64,000 nt of DNA. Source: Rhynchopus sp. YZ270_cl-10. Lineage: Eukaryota; Euglenozoa; Diplonemea; Diplonemida; Diplonemidae. The stretch is taken from positions 496,001 to 560,000 of the forward strand of contig OZ037927.1 of the NCBI GenBank assembly GCA_964035575.1. Reading direction: 5' to 3'. Numbering within the stretch: the first letter of the stretch is position 1; every line of letters begins with the position of its first letter. A program made the translations under genes and the position numbers. Positions 9,023-17,420 of the stretch are shown one piece after another. The notes below the pieces were generated by a model. The model did not search any database. It worked only from the letters and a program-made list of their open reading frames with translations, and was not told the DNA's origin.

Positions 9023-10201
9023 TTATGGTCTTTTGTTGTAGAACCCTGAGCGAAAACCCCCCTTTCCGCCCTTCTGGCCGGCGTTGTTGTTGTTGTTGTT
9101 CTTGTTGCTGTTGTTTCCGTTGTAGTTGTTGCTACCCCACGACTTTCCTCCCTTCTTGCCGCCGCCTCTGCGGGTCTTTTTCTGGGAGGGTTCGTTCAGC
9201 GTTGTGTCGTCGCGGGCCGACGCAGGCCTCTTCCCCTGTACCTTTTCAGCTCCTTTCATGGCTGCCCTGCGCTGTTTTGAGATGTCGGGGGTGAGCAGCA
9301 TCTCCTTCCGGTAAGCCTTACCTGCTTCGGGACCGTTTTTGTGGGCAAAGTGGGCCTCTAGCAGTGTGTTGAAGGACGTCTCCAAGATATCTAAAGGAGA
9401 GGCGTCCTTCAACACCATCATGATGACTGCTAGAGCACCACTGGCCGCCTGCTGGTTAGCCCCTGAGGACGGCACTAGCTCTTTGAGGGCCGCCTTTAGC
9501 TCCGATAGTTGCAGCTGGTCCATCTTCAGCCAGGAACGGGGGTTGAAAACCGCCGTTTCAACGTCTCCTGAGAAGAAGTCCCCTTGGTGGTCCTCCGTAC
9601 CATCCAATGAGTCCTCATCCTCCTTTTCCTGACGGGAGTCGCTGGAGGAATCGTCAGCCTCTCCCTCGCTAGCGACCGCCGGCTTCGCCTTCTGTTTTGG
9701 AACCTGCGCCTGTTTGAAAGACACCTTTAACTTCACCTGGTCCTCCTCGTCGACGGCCTCCTGTTCGGTAGACACAGCAGGCTTAGGGGAATGTACCTCC
9801 GTCGATGAGCTGAAGGTTTCACCGTTGGTCATGAGTTTTTCAAACACTACATCCCCAACCGACTTCCTGACCGCCGCAAGCAACATGCACAATCTGCGTA
9901 CAGCGGTGTCCTTCCACTCTTTTGCATCCCGACGTGTCAACTGGCCCACAAGCGTACGTAGTACGACCTCATCCATCTCCTGCCCTTCCACCTCCAGGCA
10001 ACTGATAGTTGCCTTCACGAAATCTCCCCGCAGGGAGATTCGTGCAGGTATGGCCGTTTTAACGGCGTCGGGGGCGTTTGCCAGGGCTTGCACCAAGACC
10101 GCTGACGATGTGAAGCAGTAAAACGATTCGTTCTTTAACTCGTCAAGAGAATCCATTTTTGATGAGAGGAGTACGTACAGAGGGCGATACTGGGGAAGCA
10201 A
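9023..10201 (-). CDS. Gag-like ORF of element copy 2
   Basis: 392 codons, the same predicted protein as the first ORF of copy 1: acidic Ser-rich centre and Gly/Asn/Lys-rich basic tail. Same preference for the internal MDSLDEL start at about 10156. Confidence 0.7.
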   Translation of the reverse strand: MLPQYRPLYVLLSSKMDSLDELKNESFYCFTSSAVLVQALANAPDAVKTAIPARISLRGDFVKATISCLEVEGQEMDEVVLRTLVGQLTRRDAKEWKDTAVRRLCMLLAAVRKSVGDVVFEKLMTNGETFSSSTEVHSPKPAVSTEQEAVDEEDQVKLKVSFKQAQVPKQKAKPAVASEGEADDSSSDSRQEKEDEDSLDGTEDHQGDFFSGDVETAVFNPRSWLKMDQLQLSELKAALKELVPSSGANQQAASGALAVIMMVLKDASPLDILETSFNTLLEAHFAHKNGPEAGKAYRKEMLLTPDISKQRRAAMKGAEKVQGKRPASARDDTTLNEPSQKKTRRGGGKKGGKSWGSNNYNGNNSNKNNNNNNAGQKGGKGGFRSGFYNKRP

Positions 10202-10386
10202 AAGACAAAATTCTGATTCGTGAATGTGTGTTTGTGTGTTTTGTGTGTTTTGGGTTCCCCATCGATCCTCGTTCCAACCTTACTAACCGTAAGTGGTAAG
10301 CCCATGAGGGGCATGCTGCATTAGTCATTCTATATCTTGAAAGACTCCTGAGTCGAAGCAAAGCTTCTTAAACAAGTTTACTGTAG

Positions 10387-10520
10387 AGGAGGAGGAGGAG
10401 GAGGAGGAGGAGGAGGAGGAGGAGGAGGAGGAGGAGGAGGAGGAGGAGGAGGAGGAGGAGGAGGAGGAGGAGGAGGAGGAGGAGGAGGAGGAGGAGGAGG
10501 AGGAGGAGGAGGAGGAGGAG
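10387..10520. repeat. (GAG)n microsatellite
   Basis: About 44 uninterrupted GAG triplets abut the outer A1 end of element copy 2. The open frames across it (poly-Ser, poly-Leu, poly-Pro) are artefacts of the repeat. It may mark the original chromosomal target of the element array. Confidence 0.95.
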
Positions 10521-11090
10521 GATGAGGAGGAGGAAGGTAATACGTTTTGGGCACTGTAATGCATTTCCACACAACTGCACAAAAAAATGGTTCACTCTTG
10601 AGACACACACACATATTTTTTTTTTGACAGTATTTTAGTTTTGAGGAAAAATGGGATCTCAGTTATCATTTGCATCTGCGTATTATGCATTTAATTCTGT
10701 GGAGGGACGTTTGCTTTTTTCAGGGGGGTTTCCGGAAGAGAAAAAAAGAAAAGTTGAAAGTGCAAAAACGCCTCACCGTGTTCTTCATCCAACGGATGCG
10801 TGAAAAGAAAGAAGGGAAAAAAAAACCAGGAAAAAACCCCCCGGGAAAACCAAAAAAAAAAACATCAACGTGCCTTCCTGCTAGGCTATTTAATGGAAAA
10901 CCACTTATTTTGCTCCGTTATAATTCTTTGCTAAGTCAAAGAGCGCATAATAACTGAGACCCCCTCTCCGCTCTACGAAAAAATTTAACTTTTGGTGCTC
11001 CTGAAAACCCCATTTTGCGTACTTGTTGATTACTTGTTGCGCGCTTAGTGCGTAGATATTGCGTACTTGGTATTTCAGGAGCACCAACTT
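10521..11090. other. Gene-free stretch
   Basis: AT-rich DNA with many homopolymer A runs and no convincing coding region. At 10750-10785 there is an aagttgaaagtgcaaaaacg motif that resembles the start of the dispersed repeat described elsewhere in the window. Confidence 0.6.
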
Positions 11091-11091
11091 T

Positions 11092-11150
11092 GAAAAAAAA
11101 ATGAAATACAAAGCCCTCTCGTGACAGTGTACCTCAAAAAATTGTTTCAT
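11092..11150 (+). repeat. Dispersed repeat, partial copy
   Basis: Contains gaaatacaaagccctctcgt followed by gacagtgtacct. This matches the core of the ~115-bp repeat best preserved at 24663-24785 and 30174-30290. Same orientation as all other copies. Confidence 0.6.
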
Positions 11151-11237
11151 ATACTAACTATTCTACTGAATAGATGGTATAATAGGGTGCACTAAATGTA
11201 CTCAAAAAAAAAATCACACAAGGGCAACGAGGTTCAG

Positions 11238-11376
11238 GCGTCCTTCGTTTTAAGATAGGATAAGAAGTCTCAGGCGTGGCTGAGGTGTACTTTTGCCTCA
11301 GATATATTTTTCCAGCCCAGGCCATTTTTTTTTTTTTTTCAGGCGTACTTTGCCTTCGCTGCCTTGTATGACCATC
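11238..11376 (+). repeat. Decayed relative of the TIR element at 13690-14764
   Basis: Contains caggcgtggctgaggtgtac and later caggcgtac...cttcgctgccttgtatg. These resemble the subterminal aggcgtgcctgaggcgtac motif and the right end (cttcgttgcattgtatg) of the TIR element. No matching left end was found. Confidence 0.4.
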
Positions 11377-11749
11377 AGAAAGCATTCCCACACTGTTACT
11401 GTGCGACGTGTATGCACAGCATTTGTTAATTTGGTATTGGCTGAGTCCAAAAAAAAAAATGTTGACTTGAAGAAATATAAACAGCCCGTGAACACCGTGG
11501 GGGGGTGGGAGAAAAAAAGGTCGTTTTTTGTCAAAACTTTGTCAGGGTGCGTTTTTTGGATTTGTCAAGCACCATAATTATTGTGTGCAGCCATGGGGGG
11601 CCACACACCCCTTGCTTGCAAACATACACTCCGGGTATGGAATCGAGAGGGGGGTTTCGTTCTCAAACACAAATTTGGACAAACAAAAAGAACAGAAAAA
11701 AATTTATAAGATGAACCCAAGGGGCGGGTAGATAGGTCACCTTGATCAC

Positions 11750-11885
11750 AATGGTTATCGAGAAAAGGTTGACCTTCAAATACAACAATCGTGAACAGTG
11801 TACCTTTTGGTACCTTTGGTACAAAAAAAGATCGGTGTACCAGGGGCGGACCTCCAAGCCATGCAAGGCCTACAATACATTTCGA
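11750..11885 (+). repeat. Dispersed repeat, diverged copy
   Basis: Starts ggttgaccttcaaatacaac, continues cgtgaacagtgtacc, and ends with ccatgcaaggcctacaatac and atttcg. It has the same module order as the copies at 24663 and 30174. Confidence 0.65.
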
Positions 11886-11892
11886 AAAATAA

Positions 11893-12014
11893 AGAGAAAG
11901 TTGAAAAAGTGAAAAACGCCTGCTTTTTTTCAGCGGCGGAGCGTCTAAACCCAGCTCACGTTCCCTGTTAGTGGGTGAACAATCCAACCCTTAGACAATT
12001 CTGCTTGTCTAGGC

Positions 12015-12046
<32 letters not shown>

Positions 12047-12125
12047 AACGTCGCTATGAACGCTTGGCAGGACACTTTGTTCTCCCCCCCGCGGGTTAGA
12101 ACCCCCGAGGGAGAGTTACTTCATT
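11893..12125 (-). repeat. Composite repeat carrying an rRNA-derived body
   Basis: On the plus strand this runs gttgaaaaagtgaaaaacgc, then an LSU rRNA fragment (11943-12068), then a GC-rich hairpin around cgcgggttagaacccccg. A similar 5' motif and hairpin tip (ggggttatcgaacccc), without the rRNA body, occur at 29707-29790. It could be a non-autonomous element that captured rRNA sequence; the grouping is an inference. Confidence 0.4.
11943..12068 (-). rRNA. Fragment of LSU (28S) rRNA, 3' domain
   Basis: On the minus strand this 126-bp piece begins gccaagcgttcatagcgac and contains gatccttcgatgtcggctct and ggattgttcacccactaac. It ends at ctgggtttagac. These are hallmark sequences of the LSU rRNA 3' domain just upstream of the sarcin-ricin region. 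A variable hairpin (gaca-agcagaa-ttgtc) keeps its pairing, so the piece derives from a functional rRNA. Homology stops abruptly on both sides, so it is an isolated fragment, not an rRNA gene. It could be a pseudogene, part of a composite repeat, or, less likely, a separately encoded rRNA piece. Confidence 0.85.
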
Positions 12126-12334
12126 GGCATGAAACACAAAAACAAAAAAAAAAAAACGGGACAATCCGTCCTTTTTTTTGACAGGCCAGAGGCTAGGATA
12201 CAGACAGCACAGCTCGTACTTAGTGCATATCCATGGCTAAGAAAAAAGGGGGCAGGTGGGGGGGGTAATTTAGTCGAAGTCCCTAATAATATGGACTGCA
12301 GTGAGCAAAATGAAACAAAAAAAAAAACAAATTT

Positions 12335-12390
12335 GACTTGCAAAAATGCAAAGGCTTTGTCATGACATTGTGTACCTGAAAAATAAATCA
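12335..12390 (+). repeat. Dispersed repeat, weak partial copy
   Basis: gacttgcaaaaatgcaaagg followed by tcatgacattgtgtacctga resembles the core of the dispersed repeat, with many substitutions. Confidence 0.4.
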
Positions 12391-12448
12391 TTCCAAAACA
12401 AAAAAAAAACAAAAAAATAAAAACACACAAGCCCAGCATCAAGAATAG

Positions 12449-12565
12449 TTTGGCCTTGAAATACAATAAAAAGCCCTCTTGGTGAACAGTATCTACCTTG
12501 GTGCATGACCGGGGGGTACGTGGTGGACCCCCAACCATGCAGTTCTACATCCATTTCGTGGCTTC
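12449..12565 (+). repeat. Dispersed repeat, full-length diverged copy
   Basis: Modules in order: ggccttgaaatacaat, gccctcttggtgaacagt, a GC-rich ggtggaccccc stretch, ccatgcagttctacatcc and atttcgtgg. Same layout and orientation as the other copies. Confidence 0.7.
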
Positions 12566-12679
12566 TATCTCTTCCATTCAGCAAAAAGAATAGTTATTGC
12601 TGCAGACACACCTCCCACTGACTGTACGATGCCAGGCATCTGGATAAAAGCACAAAGTACCCTGCGGCCTACAACAGAA

Positions 12680-12790
12680 GATGCACCGTATTCGTAAAAA
12701 TGTTCGACCGTAAAAAAGGTCGAACTTCCAGAAAAATTCTGAAAAGGTCGAACATTAGTACAGTCGATAATTGTTACGAATACGGTAAAA
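12680..12790. repeat. Nested inverted repeat (MITE-like)
   Basis: Outer arms accgtattcgtaa / ttacgaatacggt enclose inner arms aatgttcgacc / ggtcgaacatt, with a further ggtcgaac copy inside. The ~105-bp unit could fold into a long hairpin. It has no coding capacity and the class is unknown. Confidence 0.6.
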
Positions 12791-12799
12791 AGGAAACCT

Positions 12800-13150
12800 A
12801 ATGACTTGCCCGTACCGTAAGAGAACGAGGGAGAAGAAAATAAAAGAAAAGTTCGTAGTACAGACGCAGGGGGTTTATTTGCAACATAAAGTCTTGACAA
12901 AGTCTTTTCGTGTACTCGATTTTATTTTTCTTCGAATGACGTCACAAAACAAGAATAACAGAACAAAAAAGAAAGCAATGGCACAATGCTTCCACTTACT
13001 ACGCCACGCTATCAGCACGAGAAAAACAAAGCAAAGGATAGTCATTGAGTGCAGCCAACCTCAAAACTGACCCACTGTACGATGCCAGCCATGGATGGAA
13101 AGCACAAAAAAAACAAAAGGTTTCGTCCACCTGATTTGCAAAAAACGGCA
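12800..13150. other. Gene-free stretch
   Basis: No coding region recognised. The motif actgtacgatgccag followed by catgg at 13073-13095 also occurs near 12617-12640, again followed by a gga-aaagcacaaa motif. This is a short direct repeat of unknown nature. Confidence 0.5.
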
Positions 13151-13152
13151 AA

Positions 13153-13202
13153 CCCTCCCAACGCCTCCCAACGCCCTCCCAACACCTCCCAACACCCCTC
13201 CA
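13153..13202. repeat. CCTCCCAACG minisatellite, left block
   Basis: Five units of a 10-11 bp sequence alternating cctcccaacg and cctcccaaca. The same minisatellite reappears beyond the right end of the satellite (16277-16378), so the two blocks bracket it. Confidence 0.8.
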
Positions 13203-13306
13203 ATTTAGCCCGAATTTTGGGATTTTTTTTTTGGGGGTGTTCTGTACCCCCTTCTGGAGGGGGTTCCAGGGTGGGGTCCCGGTTCCAGTGTGTTCTGTGT
13301 AATGTG

Positions 13307-13689
13307 CGGAAATTGACCAAAAACGAGAACTGTACTGTACTGTGTATACTGTGTATACTGTGTATACTGTGTATACTGTGTATACTGTGTATACTGTGTA
13401 TACTGTGTATACTGTGTATACTGTGTATACTGTGTATACTGTGTATACTGTGTATACTGTGTATACTGTGTATACTGTGTATACTGTGTATACTGTGTAT
13501 ACTGTGTATACTGTGTATACTGTGTATACTGTGTATACTGTGTATACTGTGTATACTGTGTATACTGTGTATACTGTGTATACTGTGTATACTGTGTATA
13601 CTGTGTATACTGTGTATACTGTGTATACTGTGTATACTGTGTATACTGTGTATACTGTGTATACTGTGTATACTGTGTATACTGTGTAT
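13307..13689. repeat. TGTGTATAC satellite, left block
   Basis: One copy of the spacer gcggaaattgaccaaaaacg is followed by about 38 near-perfect copies of the 9-bp unit tgtgtatac. Long open frames through it in several phases (YCV, YTV, HSI/QYT repeats) are artefacts. The block is cut from its right-hand continuation by the TIR element at 13690-14764. Confidence 0.95.
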
Positions 13690-14764
13690 CATACAATGCA
13701 ACGAGGCCGGGTACGCCTGAAAATACTCATGTCTGGAAAATATATCTGAGGCGTGCCTGAGGCGTCACTGAGGCGTGCCTGAGGCGTACTCGGGATTAGT
13801 TACGTTTAAGTACGCCTCAGGCACGCCTGAGTATATATCAACACATACTTGCGTTTCAGGCGCCTGGTGTGTATTTTTTCCCCGCAAAAAGGGCCTCTGA
13901 TGCATTTCCGGAGCAATCTGAAAAAATTCCGGGGTCGGACAATTTTTTTAGCAAAAAATGCGTGACTTTAAGTTTGTACCAAAAACCAGGGGAAAGTATA
14001 CCCGGTTTCATATTTCTGCTGATATATAAAATTATTATGCACAAGGCATGCTATGTATTTCCTCCGCCCCCTGAAATGTGCTGAAATTAACTTTCGGTGT
14101 CCTGCTGAGAAAATTGCGGGGTCGCAAGATATTTTTTGTGTAAAAATATCATGGTTACTGCTTACAGTAAACTGCCTCCTAAAAAGTGGCTTCGCAGAAG
14201 ATGAGTCATACCTCGGGTATGTGTAAAAAAGTCCGTTGGTCACCCCATAGTTGTACTAAAAATAGAGCTGTGGTCTGTGGATCAAGGAGGCCTGTGTAAA
14301 ATTCTGGGATCTCGATGGGATCTCTCTAGTGTTAGAGGGTCCAGCCTTGCATGAGCCTCTTCCGTCTTGCATCAAGTTGGGCCCGAAGGGACCTAGTCGA
14401 AAAGCACCCCCGAAATTTGTTTCCAATGATTCTTGAATCAATGAAATACCCGAAGGTACCACCAAAATATATATCATCAGCACCAAAGCTTAGCGAACCC
14501 TTTTCATTTTTTCGACTCGCTCGGCCCACAGGCACATTTTTCATCGTGCGACCCCGCATTTGAAAGATTTTGCTACCTCTGAATCGAAAACCACAAAATT
14601 TGGGGGTAAATACTTTTTTGTTCATGACCAGGTAAGAAATATAAATATACTCAGGCGTGCCTGAGGCGTACTTAAACGTAACTAATCCCGAGTACGCCTC
14701 AGGCACGCCTGAGTATTTATTTTCAGGCCTTGGCGAGGCCGACTCGGCTTCGTTGCATTGTATG
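13690..14764. mobile_element. Non-autonomous TIR element inserted in the satellite
   Basis: A 1,075-bp element bounded by perfect 15-bp inverted repeats, catacaatgcaacga and tcgttgcattgtatg. It is flanked on both sides by gtgtat, which reads as a 6-bp target duplication; removing one copy restores the satellite register. Longer subterminal inverted repeats with aggcgtgcctgaggcgtac motifs lie at about 13765-13838 and 14646-14722. The ~800-bp centre is AT-rich and shows no transposase. The superfamily cannot be assigned from the ends alone. Confidence 0.75.
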
Positions 14765-16119
14765 GTGTATACTGTGTATACTGTGTATACTGTGTATACT
14801 GTGTATACTGTGTATACTGTGTATACTGTGTATACTGTGTATACTGTGTACTGTGTACTGTGTACTGTGCGGAAATTGACCAAAAACGAGAACTGTACTG
14901 TACTGTGTATACTGTGTACTGTGTACTGTGTACTGTGTACTGTGTACTGTGTACTGTGTACTGTGTACTGTGTACTGTGTACTGTGTACTGTGTACTGTG
15001 TACTGTGTACTGTGTACTGTGTACTGTGCGGAAATTGACCAAAAACGAGAACTGTACTGTGTATACTGTGTATACTGTGTATACTGTGTATACTGTGTAT
15101 ACTGTGTATACTGTGTATACTGTGTATACTGTGTAAACTGTGTATACTGTGTATACTGTGTATACTGTGTACTGTGTACTGTGCGGAAATTGACCAAAAA
15201 CGAGAACTGTACTGTACTGTGTATACTGTGTACTGTGTACTGTGTACTGTGTACTGTGTACTGTGTACTGTGTACTGTGTACTGTGTACTGTGTACTGTG
15301 CGGAAATTGACCAAAAACGAGAACTGTACTGTGTATACTGTGTATACTGTGTACTGTGTACTGTGTACTGTGTACTGTGCGGAAATTGACCAAAAACGAG
15401 AACTGTACTGTACTGTGTATACTGTGTACTGTGTACTGTGTACTGTGTACTGTGTACTGTGTACTGTGTACTGTGTACTGTGTACTGTGTACTGTGTACT
15501 GTGTACTGTGCGGAAATTGACCAAAAACGAGAACTGTACTGTGTATACTGTGTATACTGTGTACTGTGTACTGTGTACTGTGCGGAAATTGACCAAAAAC
15601 GAGAACTGTACTGTGTATACTGTGTATACTGTGTATACTGTGTGTACTGTGTACTGTGTACTGTGTACTGTGTACTGTGCGGAAATTGACCAAAAACGAG
15701 AACTGTACTGTACTGTGTATACTGTGTACTGTGTACTGTGTACTGTGTACTGTGTACTGTGTACTGTGTACTGTGTACTGTGTACTGTGTACTGTGTACT
15801 GTGTACTGTGTACTGTGTACTGTGTACTGTGTACTGTGTACTGTGTACTGTGTACTGTGTACTGTGTACTGTGTACTGTGTACTGTGTACTGTGTACTGT
15901 GCGGAAATTGACCAAAAACGAGAACTGTACTGTACTGTGTATACTGTGTATACTGTGTATACTGTGTATACTGTGTATACTGTGTATACTGTGTATACTG
16001 TGTATACTGTGTATACTGTGTATACTGTGTATACTGTGTATACTGTGTATACTGTGTATACTGTGTATACTGTGTATACTGTGTATACTGTGTATACTGT
16101 GTATACTGTGTATACTGTG
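14765..16119. repeat. TGTGTATAC / TGTGTAC satellite with higher-order structure
   Basis: Blocks of the 9-bp unit tgtgtatac and of a 7-bp unit tgtgtac (the 9-mer lacking TA) alternate. They are separated by nine copies of a spacer, gcggaaattgaccaaaaacg then agaactgtactg, at about 14870, 15028, 15182, 15300, 15379, 15510, 15582, 15679 and 15901. It is the continuation of the block at 13307-13689. Open frames across it are repeat artefacts. Confidence 0.95.
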
Positions 16120-16149
16120 CAGTGTGAGAAAATTGATCATGTATGTACT

Positions 16150-16240
16150 CAGAACTTGTCCATTTCGGCAAATTGACCCCACCACAGCGAGGACGGATTC
16201 CGGAAATGACAATGCAGGTGTTTAAAAACTTCACCAACGA
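16150..16240 (+). repeat. Satellite-flanking module, copy 1
   Basis: The stretch acttgtccatttcggcaaat then tgaccccaccac...ggacggattccg...gtgtttaaaa-cttcacca follows the satellite here. It recurs, about 85 % identical by eye, directly right of the second satellite locus at 58180-58265. Confidence 0.8.
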
Positions 16241-16276
16241 GAAAAAGGCTCACGCCGGTGGGAAAAAAAGTGCCTC

Positions 16277-16378
16277 ACCTCCCAACGCCCGCCAACGCCT
16301 CCCAACGCCCGCCAACACCTCCCAACGCCTCCCAACACCTCCCAACGCCTCCCAACACCTCCCAACACCTCCCAACAG
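16277..16378. repeat. CCTCCCAACG minisatellite, right block
   Basis: About ten units of cctcccaacg / cctcccaaca / cccgccaacg, the same unit as at 13153-13202. Confidence 0.85.
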
Positions 16379-17420
16379 CCAGCTAATTCAGGTGGTTCGT
16401 TCAAAAAAACTTAACGTAAACCCTCACACCGCCCTTTCCCTTTTCGGTTTCTTCACAGACAGTCATTGCACCTTCGCACACAATGTGCGGAAACGTGGTG
16501 GGGTCACTTCTAAGAAATTCAATTTGGATTCGTATTCTTTCAATTCACGGGAGGGACACTCTCTGTTGATTCTAAAATGGGGTAAAAAAAGCGCGAAAGG
16601 TAAATTGGGGAAGAGGTTGAAAAGTTGGAACGCTAAAACTAATAATTCCCATGGCAATATGCTACACAACACCTCGAAATAGAAAATGAACGGCACCTTG
16701 CGTGGCTACCTCCCCAACACCACTTTTTTTCAGGCCATTTTTTTTGACCTGAAAATCCAGTTACTGACATACACGGCACCAGCCAGTTTTACTGTATTGA
16801 TGCGGGCAGTGCTGGTACCTCAAATTTTTGGTGTGGCTGAAACCAGTATTTATCTTGCCTCCAGTAGACGTCCACAAAAGAGTACATATTTTGGTGGGCT
16901 TGGCTACTTCAAATACGAATAAAAGTTGATTTGAAATACAACAGCCCTCTCGTGAACAGTGTACCTAAAGAATAAAATTGAATGGTAACGATGCAACCCA
17001 AACCCTCCCTTTTCCCCGATCAACCGAAACATTGCACACATCAAAAAAAAAAAAAAAAGCCGAAAAGGGGTGAAAATTGATAGCGCAAAACGCATCTTGG
17101 GAATCAAGCACCGACGGGGAGGGGGGGAAAAAATCATAATTTTCTTTGATGAAGCACCCCCTCCCCCACCCTTCTGCGATTAATCGAAACAACACTAACT
17201 ACCTCTCTCTGCCCTCCCCACACACACACAGCTCCCCCCACCACCCCCTCACAACACCCAAAATCGGAAGACAAAAAAACAGAGTTTTTCCAACAAAAAA
17301 ATCTTCTTTTTTTTGTTATTCCTCTCAAAAAATATTCACACTATCTACCCAAATCCCCATCTGCATGCATCTCCTTCCCCCCACCCCTCACCCTTTTTTT
17401 AAAACACACCCAGTTTTTTT
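16379..17420. other. Gene-free stretch before the TMEM8-like gene's 3' end
   Basis: No coding region recognised. A partial dispersed repeat lies at 16924-16975 (aaagttgatttgaaatacaa then cagccctctcgtgaacagtg). From about 17146 the sequence is pyrimidine-rich on the plus strand and would be 3' untranslated or intergenic DNA of the gene at 17421-19586. Confidence 0.6.

Larger units (their letters stand above)
5236..10386 (-). mobile_element. VIPER/DIRS-like tyrosine-recombinase retroelement, copy 2
   Basis: About 5.15 kb, read on the minus strand and apparently whole. A1 is 10166-10386, B1 is 5541-5650, A2 is about 5321-5540 and B2 about 5236-5345. It is near-identical to copy 1 along its full length, apart from a longer coding minisatellite and a few substitutions. 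It lies in the same orientation, directly next to copy 1. Confidence 0.9.

Noticed and set aside
10325-10614. Poly-Ser, poly-Leu and poly-Pro open frames
   Set aside because: They come from the GAG microsatellite.
13042-13749. Long open frames (YCV, YTV, HSI, QYT repeats) on both strands
   Set aside because: They are translations of the TGTGTATAC satellite in different phases. Nothing outside the repeat supports a protein.
14332-16237. Open frames of 189-626 codons over the second satellite block
   Set aside because: Repeat artefacts; 9-bp and 7-bp units without stop codons stay open in several frames at once.
10521-17420. CRISPR array suggested by regular spacers in the satellite
   Set aside because: The conserved ~32-bp spacer is constant and the variable-length parts are simple satellite units; eukaryotic context, no cas genes.
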